Positions 37,480 through 43,481 of a DNA stretch of 43,481 nt are shown piece after piece. Origin of the DNA: Hyphomicrobiales bacterium (GTDB taxonomy: Bacteria; Pseudomonadota; Alphaproteobacteria; Rhizobiales; NORP267); NCBI GenBank assembly GCA_021775855.1, contig JAJFGZ010000048.1, forward strand, positions 1-43,481. Reading direction: 5' to 3'. A program made the position numbers and the translations under genes. Numbering within the stretch: position 1 is the stretch's first letter; each line of letters begins with the position of its first letter. Below the pieces are notes generated by a model. It saw nothing but the letters and a program-made list of their open reading frames with translations. It made no database searches and was not told the origin of the DNA.

Positions 37480-38457
37480 TTAATCGCTTCTTGTATCTGG
37501 AGCGTGCCAAACGGAGACAAGGCCGTCAAGTCGCCCGGTGCTATTGCCTGCCTGATTTAAAAGCGCGTTGAGAGCGTTCGCGGCCCCATTGTCTGATAGG
37601 GCGCCAAACAAGCGGGCACCGATCGAGAGCAAGCCGTAATCCAGTTCTTCGTCCACTTCCCAGTCGACAATATCAAGGTCTTCAGAGATTTCCCGGGTTT
37701 CCTGCAGCCATTTCAGGGCGATATCTTCACCACCAATACTGTCCACCAGATCAACATCCAGCGCCTGGCGTCCGGTGTAAACCCGGCCGTCACCAAGAAA
37801 ACGTGCGCGTTCAGGGGATAACTCCCGGCGCTCGGCAACCAGCGCCACAAACCAGTCGTAGGAATCCGTGACCATTGCCTCCATGATGGCAAGCGCCTCG
37901 GGCGGTGTTTCAGTGAAGGGCGACGGCTCAGCCTTGAGGATTGAGCTTTTTACCTCTTCGAATTCGATACCAAGATTATCCAGCAACTCGCGCACCCGGG
38001 TCCATTGGAATATGACCCCAATCGATCCGGTAATTGTATTCCCCCGGGCGATGACGTGATCCGCGCCAAGGGCGGCGATATACCCGCCAGACGTGGCGAT
38101 GGTTCCCATGACGGCCACCACGGGTTTGACTTCGGCGACCTTACGCAACGCTTCAAACAGCGCTTCGGACCCGGTGGTGGTTCCGCCTGGGCTGTTGATG
38201 TTGAGGATCAATGCCTTGACCCTGTCTTCCTCGGCAATTTTTTCGAGCAACGCCTGCTGCTCGCGATCATCCGAGATGAACCCCTCGATCGTAACCCGCG
38301 CGATTTCATCGCCCGGCAACAAATCGACATCGCCCGCGAATCGCAGCGAGGCGAACAGCACGGCGCCAATAAGTGCGACAAAGGTAATTACGCGCCAGAA
38401 AGTCAACTTGCGGCGCAGCCGGCGGCGGTCGATCAGGCCATCGGTATCAAGGCTCAT
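37480..38457 (-). CDS. sppA: signal peptide peptidase SppA
   Basis: Inner-membrane serine protease that degrades cleaved signal peptides, here the single-domain form of 325 residues. After a basic N-terminus ([10 protein letters not shown]), one membrane helix ([20 protein letters not shown]) precedes the catalytic domain. [20 protein letters not shown] and [20 protein letters not shown] hold the nucleophile Ser, and [12 protein letters not shown] follows. The Lys of the Ser/Lys pair is expected N-terminal to the Ser; the motif VKSSIL lies in the downstream strand. ATG 38457. It sits between rpsA and ihfB, a common alphaproteobacterial order. Confidence 0.93.
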   Translation of the reverse strand: MSLDTDGLIDRRRLRRKLTFWRVITFVALIGAVLFASLRFAGDVDLLPGDEIARVTIEGFISDDREQQALLEKIAEEDRVKALILNINSPGGTTTGSEALFEALRKVAEVKPVVAVMGTIATSGGYIAALGADHVIARGNTITGSIGVIFQWTRVRELLDNLGIEFEEVKSSILKAEPSPFTETPPEALAIMEAMVTDSYDWFVALVAERRELSPERARFLGDGRVYTGRQALDVDLVDSIGGEDIALKWLQETREISEDLDIVDWEVDEELDYGLLSIGARLFGALSDNGAANALNALLNQAGNSTGRLDGLVSVWHAPDTRSD

Positions 38458-38479
38458 GGTTGAACCTCTTGTTTGTCGA

Positions 38480-38500
38480 GCCCCGGCATAAAGCCGGGGC
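38480..38500 (-). terminator. hairpin between rpsA and sppA
   Basis: GCCCCGGC and GCCGGGGC, an 8-bp perfect stem with loop ATAAA (plus-strand reading), between the rpsA stop and the sppA start. No T-run follows on the minus strand. It may be a partial terminator or an mRNA-stabilising structure that separates strong rpsA expression from sppA. Confidence 0.5.
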
Positions 38501-38535
38501 ACTTGCACAAGCGGGTGGAACGGCGGAAAAGACGT

Positions 38536-40419
38536 TTAATCCTCGTCTTTGCTGCCGTCCTTGTCTTTTTTACCGTCATCCTCGGTCTCTGCCTCGGGCT
38601 CAATCTCTGCCTCGGGCTCAATCTCTGCCTCGGGCTCAATCTCTGCCTCGGGCTCAATCTCTGCTTCGGGCTCAATCTCTGCCTCGGCCTCAATCTCTGC
38701 TTCGGCCTCAGTCTCGGTCTCCTGGACCTGGTTGAGAGCGGCGCCAAGAATGTCACCGAGGGACGCACCCGAATCGACCGATCCGTATTGAGCAACTGCT
38801 TCTTTCTGATCGGCAATTTCCAGCGCCTTGATCGAGACCGAAACCTTGCGGCTCTTTTTGTCAAACTGGGTGACGCGGGCATCGACCTTCTGGCCAACCT
38901 GGAAGCGGTCCGGGCGTTGCTCGGAACGTTCGCTGGACAGGTCCGACCGGCGGATGAATGCGGTCAGTTCGGTATCGGCGATCTTGACCTCGATGCCGCC
39001 GTCGTTGACCTTGATGACTTCACACGTGACCGTCGCGTTGCGGCGAATATCGCCGGCGCTGCCGCCGGCTTCCATCGGGTCTTCGCCAAGCTGCTTGACG
39101 CCCAGGCTGATCCGTTCCTTGTCGGTATCAACTTCCAGCACGATGGCTTTCACCATATCGCCCTTGTTGTAGGCTTCGAGCGCCTCTTCGCCGGTCAGGT
39201 TCCAGTCCAGGTCGGACAGATGGGCCATGCCATCCACATCGCCGTCGAGTCCGATAAACAGGCCGAACTCGGTCTTGTTTTTGATCTCGCCTTCGATCAC
39301 GGTGCCTTTCGGGTAGCGCTCCTCGAAGCTTTCCCATGGATTGTCCATGGTCTGTTTGAGGCCAAGCGAGATGCGCCGTTTCTGCGGATCCACATCGAGC
39401 ACCATCACTTCGACTTCCTGGGAGGTCGAGACGATTTTGCCTGGATAGAAGTTTTTCTTGGTCCAACTCATCTCGGACACGTGGATCAGGCCTTCGATGC
39501 CTGGCTCCAGCTCCACGAATGCACCGTAATCGGTAATGTTCGTGACCCGGCCCTTGATCCTGGTGCTGAGCGGGTATTTAGCTTCGATGCCATCCCACGG
39601 ATCGGCTTCGAGCTGTTTCATGCCAAGGCTGATGCGGTGGGTTTCCGGGTTGATTTTGATGATCTGAACCGTCGCGGTCTGACCAACGGTCAGCACGTCG
39701 CCCGGGTGATTGATCCGTCGCCATGCAATGTCGGTGACATGCAGCAGGCCGTCGATGCCACCAAGATCGACAAACGCGCCGTAATCGGTGATGTTTTTAA
39801 CTACGCCTTCGATGACCTGGCCGTCTTTCAGGCTCTGCACCAGTTCCTGACGTTTCTCGGCGTGGGATTCTTCGAGTATGGCGCGGCGCGAGACAACGAT
39901 ATTGCCGCGGCGCCGGTCCATCTTGAGGATCTGGAAAGGCTGCGGAGTGTTCATCAGTGGCGCGATATCGCGGACCGGGCGCACATCCACCTGGCTGCGT
40001 GGCAGGAACGCCACGGCGCCGTCAAGATCGACTGTATACCCGCCTTTGACGTGGTTGAAGATCTGCCCCTCAACTTTTTCGCCGTCATTGAATTTAACTT
40101 CAAGACGAACCCAGCTTTCTTCGCGGCGCGCTTTTTCGCGCGACAGAACAGCTTCGCCAAGCGCGTTCTCAACCCGTTCGAGATAAACCTCGACGGCGTC
40201 GCCAATTGCAACGGGGGCGGTGCCATTTGTTGATGGGCCAAATTCTTTCAATTCGATTCGGCCTTCGGTCTTCAGGCCCACGTCGACGACCGCAAGGTCT
40301 TTTTCTATGGCGACGATGGTTCCCTTGACGACAGTGCCTTCCATCAGGCTGGTATCGTCAAAAGAGGCTTCAAGCATGGCCGCGAAATCGTCGCGGGTTG
40401 GGTTTAGAGATTCGCTCAT
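38536..40419 (-). CDS. rpsA: 30S ribosomal protein S1 with long acidic repeat tail
   Basis: 627 residues, longer than E. coli S1 (557). It binds mRNA on the 30S subunit. The expected S1 modules appear in order, with signatures such as VVDVGLKTEGRIELKEFG, YGAFVDLGGIDGLLHVTDIA, YGAFVELEPGIEGLIHVSEM and FGLFIGLDGDVDGMAHLSDL. The last ~60 residues are an acidic tail of EPEAEI-type hexapeptides ending in DDGKKDKDGSKDED, encoded by an 18-bp tandem repeat. The start is ATG 40419 (MSESLNPTRDDF); TTG 40431 is in frame. No Shine-Dalgarno sequence precedes it, as in E. coli, where S1 controls its own synthesis. It lies between cmk and sppA. Confidence 0.96.
   Translation of the reverse strand: MSESLNPTRDDFAAMLEASFDDTSLMEGTVVKGTIVAIEKDLAVVDVGLKTEGRIELKEFGPSTNGTAPVAIGDAVEVYLERVENALGEAVLSREKARREESWVRLEVKFNDGEKVEGQIFNHVKGGYTVDLDGAVAFLPRSQVDVRPVRDIAPLMNTPQPFQILKMDRRRGNIVVSRRAILEESHAEKRQELVQSLKDGQVIEGVVKNITDYGAFVDLGGIDGLLHVTDIAWRRINHPGDVLTVGQTATVQIIKINPETHRISLGMKQLEADPWDGIEAKYPLSTRIKGRVTNITDYGAFVELEPGIEGLIHVSEMSWTKKNFYPGKIVSTSQEVEVMVLDVDPQKRRISLGLKQTMDNPWESFEERYPKGTVIEGEIKNKTEFGLFIGLDGDVDGMAHLSDLDWNLTGEEALEAYNKGDMVKAIVLEVDTDKERISLGVKQLGEDPMEAGGSAGDIRRNATVTCEVIKVNDGGIEVKIADTELTAFIRRSDLSSERSEQRPDRFQVGQKVDARVTQFDKKSRKVSVSIKALEIADQKEAVAQYGSVDSGASLGDILGAALNQVQETETEAEAEIEAEAEIEPEAEIEPEAEIEPEAEIEPEAEIEPEAETEDDGKKDKDGSKDED
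38584..38724. repeat. 18-bp tandem repeat inside rpsA
   Basis: Six near-perfect copies of CTCAATCTCTGCCTCGGG (starting at 38599, 38617, 38635, 38653, 38671 and 38689), with degenerate half-copies on each side. Copies differ only by C/T and G/C changes at two positions. The unit is a multiple of three, so copy number changes keep the frame and add or remove six residues of the S1 tail. Confidence 0.95.
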
Positions 40420-40627
40420 AAGGGGGTTCAATCAAACAGTCTTGTTTAAGCCGGGTTACCCCGGCAGGTTAAAATCAGAAACGGTTTTTCCGTTCCGCTA
40501 GTAGCTGCCCGGTATCGAAATTGCCCGAACAGAGCTCGGGAAAAATTCAACCAGATCGCCAGGGACATTATCCAGCGGCTTTCTCTACGGTTCATTGGAT
40601 AGGTGGTCTTGACGCAAACACCGAAAC

Positions 40628-40647
40628 GGGCGCACTTTCGTGCCCCC
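40628..40647 (-). terminator. hairpin downstream of cmk
   Basis: On the minus strand GGGGGCAC-GAAA-GTGCGCCC, an 8-bp stem with one mismatch and a GAAA tetraloop, seven bases after the cmk stop, followed by GTTTCGG. It suggests that rpsA has its own promoter in the 235-bp gap (40420-40654), where I cannot place -35/-10 elements with confidence. Confidence 0.5.
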
Positions 40648-40654
40648 TTCCAAT

Positions 40655-41272
40655 TCATGAACCGTCGACAATGGCAACAGCCGCTCTGAATGCGGCTTCT
40701 ATATCCAAATTCGTCGTATCGAGCAAGTGCGCATCTTCAGCCGGGCGAAGTGGCGCCACGGCACGGGATTGATCACGCGCGTCGCGCCGAAGCAAATCAG
40801 CAAGCACATTGTCGTCGCTGATATCGTTGCCCGCGGCCCGCAACTCCCTTCCCCTGCGTCGCGCCCGTACTTCGGGCGATGCGGTCACAAAGAGCTTGCA
40901 GTCGGCGTCTGGGCAGACAATTGTCCCGATATCACGACCATCCAGCACCGCGCCCGGGTTGCGGTTAGCGAACCGGCGCTGAAAGTCCAGGATGGCTGTT
41001 CGGACGTTGGGGTTTGCCGCGACAATCGAAGCGGCATCGCCGATCCCTGTTGTCCGAAGCTCGGTTTCAGATATTGATTCGAGATCGAGACGCGCTGCAA
41101 TTTCAACAGCAGCGGCTTCGTCGTCAGCACCCCTCCCGTCCTCGAGAAGTTGCCAGGCAACCGCCCGGTAGAGCAGTCCTGTATCCAGAAAGTGTAACCC
41201 GTAGTGAGCTGCGAGCCGGCGGGCAAGGGTGCCTTTGCCGGACGCCGCCGGACCATCAACAGCGATAATCAT
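40655..41272 (-). CDS. cmk: cytidylate kinase
   Basis: Phosphorylates CMP and dCMP. 205 residues. P-loop [35 protein letters not shown] and [20 protein letters not shown] are family motifs, and RRRGREL is in the lid. The ATG overlaps the aroA stop by four bases (ATGA), so it is translated with aroA; the aroA-cmk-rpsA order is widespread. The open frame upstream to 41479 is an aroA shadow. Confidence 0.96.
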   Translation of the reverse strand: MIIAVDGPAASGKGTLARRLAAHYGLHFLDTGLLYRAVAWQLLEDGRGADDEAAAVEIAARLDLESISETELRTTGIGDAASIVAANPNVRTAILDFQRRFANRNPGAVLDGRDIGTIVCPDADCKLFVTASPEVRARRRGRELRAAGNDISDDNVLADLLRRDARDQSRAVAPLRPAEDAHLLDTTNLDIEAAFRAAVAIVDGS

Positions 41273-42624
41273 GACGCGTTTTCTTCTGTCTTGATGTCCG
41301 CGCCGATGCTGCGCATCATCGCGATAAAATTTGGAAAGCTCGTGACGATCATCGCAATGCTGTCGATGTCGACCGGATTTTTCGAGGCAAGCCCCATCAC
41401 CAGGAACGACATAGCGATGCGGTGATCCATATGGGTCGCGACCGTGCCGCCACCTGGAATGGCTGCGCCCGAGCCGCACCCTTTTACAATCAAATCATCG
41501 CCATCGATCCGGGCCTCGACACCGTTTCCAAGAAGCCCGGCCAACACGGCCTCCAAACGGTCGCTTTCCTTGACCCGCAATTCGCCCAATCCCCGCATGA
41601 TGGTCGTACCGTTTGCAGCTGCGGCGGCCACGGCGAGAACCGGATATTCATCGATCATGGAAGGCGCACGGTCAGCCGGCACGTCAACGCCGTGAAGCTG
41701 GCTGGCACGGATACGAAGATCGGCGACCGGCTCCCCGCCATCCTCCCGGCGGTTGGTGAGTTCGATATTTGCACCCATTTCACTCAATGTGGTCAACAGC
41801 CCGGTCCGGGTGGGGTTGATCATGACACCCTGGATTGTGAGGTCCGATCCCGGTGCGAGTAAAGCGGCGACGAGAGGAAAGGCGGCAGAGCTCGGATCGC
41901 CCGGGACATTGATTTCCTGTGCGGTCAGTTGTTTGGCGCCTGAAATAGTTATCACCGTATCGACACCGTCGCTGGTATAAGAGATATCTGCACCAAAATG
42001 CGCCAGCATCCGCTCGCTATGGTCCCTGGTCGCGTGCTTTTCCCGAACGATGGTTGTCCCCATGGCACCAAGACCCGCCAGCAGGATCGCGGATTTGACC
42101 TGCGCCGACGCCACCGGCATGGCATAATCGATCGGGATGGCCGGTGTGGTGCCGATAATGGTTAGCGGCAATCGGGTCTTTTCGCCCGGCCCGGCGATGC
42201 GAATCCCCATGGATTTCAAAGGCTCCAAAATCCGGTCCATGGGCCTGGAGCGCAGCGACGCATCACCGTCAAACGCCGCGCGCAAACCCTGCCCGGCGAC
42301 AACCCCCATCAGCAAACGGACGCCCGTGCCGGAATTCCCAAGATCAAGCGGCGCCACCGGGTCGAGCATGCCGCCAAGCCCGGTGCCGGATACCTGGTAT
42401 GTGCCGGGCCCAAGGCGGACGACGTCCGCCCCCAATGTGGCAACTGCATCGGCCGTTGCCAGAACATCTGTGCCGTCAAGCAATCCGGTGATCGACGTTG
42501 TGCCCTGAGCAAGCGCTCCAAGGAGCAGCGCGCGGTGCGAAATCGACTTGTCGCCGGGGACATTTATAGTTCCGGAAAAGGGGCCGGATTGCTGTGCCCG
42601 GGCCGGATGTTTCAAGTCATGCAC
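41269..42624 (-). CDS. aroA: 3-phosphoshikimate 1-carboxyvinyltransferase (EPSP synthase), class II type
   Basis: Sixth step of the shikimate route: joins shikimate-3-phosphate with PEP. 451 residues. Motifs: [91 protein letters not shown] and [15 protein letters not shown]. The RDHSE, SAQVK and PTRTG patterns and overall similarity to the Agrobacterium CP4 protein mark it as class II. At the PEP-site Gly it reads LGNSGTG, so the Gly replaced by Ala in CP4 appears to be Gly here. First gene of the minus-strand run, starting ATG 42624, divergent from the FYDLN gene across 190 bp. Confidence 0.96.
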   Translation of the reverse strand: MHDLKHPARAQQSGPFSGTINVPGDKSISHRALLLGALAQGTTSITGLLDGTDVLATADAVATLGADVVRLGPGTYQVSGTGLGGMLDPVAPLDLGNSGTGVRLLMGVVAGQGLRAAFDGDASLRSRPMDRILEPLKSMGIRIAGPGEKTRLPLTIIGTTPAIPIDYAMPVASAQVKSAILLAGLGAMGTTIVREKHATRDHSERMLAHFGADISYTSDGVDTVITISGAKQLTAQEINVPGDPSSAAFPLVAALLAPGSDLTIQGVMINPTRTGLLTTLSEMGANIELTNRREDGGEPVADLRIRASQLHGVDVPADRAPSMIDEYPVLAVAAAAANGTTIMRGLGELRVKESDRLEAVLAGLLGNGVEARIDGDDLIVKGCGSGAAIPGGGTVATHMDHRIAMSFLVMGLASKNPVDIDSIAMIVTSFPNFIAMMRSIGADIKTEENAS

Positions 42625-42814
42625 TGGGTTATCTTTGTGTTCCGGGTAGTGTCAAAATGCTGCACGCTACTGTGCCAGACCCTGCAGATTGTGCCGGATC
42701 GGAAATCCGGCAATTCACAACGGTAAAAAATCTTGCGATTTGCTTTTGACACCTTCGCAACATCGTGGCAATGACACCACGCCATTATTGTATGAAGCAG
42801 AACGGGATTGAATC

Positions 42815-43276
42815 GTGGCCAAAACAGACCTTGGTACCAAACGTCATTGCGAAAGTTGCGAAAGCCGGTTTTATGATCTTGGGCGCACCCCGATCATATG
42901 CCCGAAATGCAGCACAACCTTTGTCGAGGCAAAGCCTGCACCGAAACCCAAAAAACCTGTCGAGAAAAAACCTGAAGCCGAAGCCGAAACGGAGGAGGTG
43001 AAGACTGCGCCGGAATCCGAAACCGAAGATGAGGCGGATGATGGCGCCGAATTGGTATCGCTCGAGGATGCCGACGAAGAGCGCGGCGCCGGTGATGACG
43101 ATGCCGATGACGATGCCGCAGCGGATGGTGACGATATCGATGTTGCGGATGTCGTGCTGGACGATGACGACGATGATGATGACACCGAGGATGATACCTT
43201 TCTCGATGACGACGAGGACGACGATCCGAATGTTGCTGATCTGGTTGGGGGTGCTGAGTCGGACGACGAGGCTTAA
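42815..43276 (+). CDS. FYDLN acid-domain protein (TIGR02300 family)
   Basis: 153 residues. The N-terminal ~45 residues form a small zinc-ribbon-like unit: TDLGTKRHCESCESRFYDLG followed by IICPKCSTTF, two CxxC pairs. A Pro/Lys/Glu linker (PAPKPKKPVEKKPEAEAET) follows. The rest is extremely acidic, with runs of Asp such as LDDDDDDDDTEDD. This matches the alphaproteobacterial FYDLN_acid family of unknown function. The start is GTG 42815. It lies between aroA (divergent) and tRNA-Ala, the usual place. A nucleic-acid or ribosome-associated role is a guess from the zinc ribbon and acidic tail. Confidence 0.9.
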   Translation: MAKTDLGTKRHCESCESRFYDLGRTPIICPKCSTTFVEAKPAPKPKKPVEKKPEAEAETEEVKTAPESETEDEADDGAELVSLEDADEERGAGDDDADDDAAADGDDIDVADVVLDDDDDDDDTEDDTFLDDDEDDDPNVADLVGGAESDDEA

Positions 43277-43325
43277 AATTTGAGCCCGGTCGACAATCTG
43301 ATTTTTCAACTTTGCCACGGGACGT

Positions 43326-43354
43326 TTGACCGGCATGGCGACTTGATGTAGCGA
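43326..43354 (+). promoter_or_regulatory. possible tRNA-Ala promoter
   Basis: TTGACC (43326-43331), then 17 bp, then TAGCGA (43349-43354), about 35 bp upstream of tRNA-Ala. The -35 is good and the -10 weak. Confidence 0.35.
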
Positions 43355-43363
43355 TTTGCCTTA

Positions 43364-43378
43364 CCGGGCAATGCCCGG
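43364..43378 (+). other. small hairpin upstream of tRNA-Ala
   Basis: CCGGGC-AAT-GCCCGG, a perfect 6-bp stem, eleven bases before the mature tRNA-Ala 5' end and after the FYDLN gene. It could end FYDLN transcription or lie in the tRNA precursor leader. No T-run follows. Confidence 0.4.
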
Positions 43379-43389
43379 AAACCTAAAAT

Positions 43390-43465
<76 letters not shown>

Positions 43466-43481
43466 CCCCACCACCTGCTAC

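Noticed and set aside
37407-37529. Longer IhfB start upstream of 37406
   Set aside because: The extra residues have no family similarity and overlap sppA, while ATG 37406 has an excellent ribosome-binding site.
38599-38706. Regular 18-bp repeats considered as a CRISPR array
   Set aside because: There are no spacers between units, the unit is in frame with rpsA, and no cas genes are present.
38473-40233. 586-codon open frame on the plus strand opposite rpsA
   Set aside because: It is the antisense of the S1 gene; the long frame follows from biased codon use and the repeat, and its product resembles no protein family.

Overview
The window is a GC-rich stretch of an alphaproteobacterial chromosome. 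The evidence is the company of genes: ChvG/ChvI next to a short HPr kinase, an EIIA(Man)-type protein and HPr; a DivL-type kinase beside ahcY; AddA/AddB instead of RecBCD; a class II (CP4-like) AroA; the acidic FYDLN family protein; and an AccD without its zinc ribbon. The gene order resembles Rhodospirillales and relatives, but that placement is inference. Most of the window is well-packed core genome. No transposase, integrase, phage gene or CRISPR array is visible.

Layout. 1-2640 is the least orderly part: the 3' part of an alpha/beta hydrolase gene, an NADP-dependent oxidoreductase, a decayed glyoxalase I gene, an intact tRNA-Arg(CCG), and about 130 bp away a second, truncated tRNA-Arg(CCG). 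This looks like the scar of an insertion or recombination at a tRNA locus. 2700-7897 carries a membrane acyltransferase, polA and an M24-fold protein whose metal ligands are all replaced. 7957-9573 is a divergent pair: a LuxR-type regulator and a small exported protein, with a perfect 16-bp palindrome between them. 9814-13632 (minus) holds ggt, pckA and a PNPOx-family flavin protein.

13798-17693 (plus) is the envelope-stress/carbon-control cassette chvI-chvG-hprK-EIIA-HPr. Then come ahcY, with an AT-rich operator-like palindrome and a promoter, and a tight plus-strand run: divL (phospho-acceptor His replaced by Tyr), a tsaE-amgK fusion, murU, addB, addA and trxA. That run covers cell-cycle signalling, tRNA t6A synthesis, peptidoglycan sugar recycling, double-strand break repair and redox. 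It ends at a strong terminator shared with the convergent folC.

31342-42624 (minus) is a long series read right to left: aroA-cmk-rpsA-sppA-ihfB-lapA-trpF-trpB-trpA-accD-folC (aromatic amino acids, nucleotides, translation, fatty acids, folate). Several junctions overlap by four bases. At the right end, divergent from aroA, are the FYDLN acidic protein and a tRNA-Ala(GGC).

I did not find a clearly new multi-gene system. The observations most worth a second look are the Tyr-for-His DivL beside the TsaE-AmgK/MurU genes, the metal-less M24 protein, the LuxR/exported-protein pair with its palindrome, the broken tRNA-Arg locus with its pseudogene, and the repeat-built acidic tail of ribosomal protein S1.
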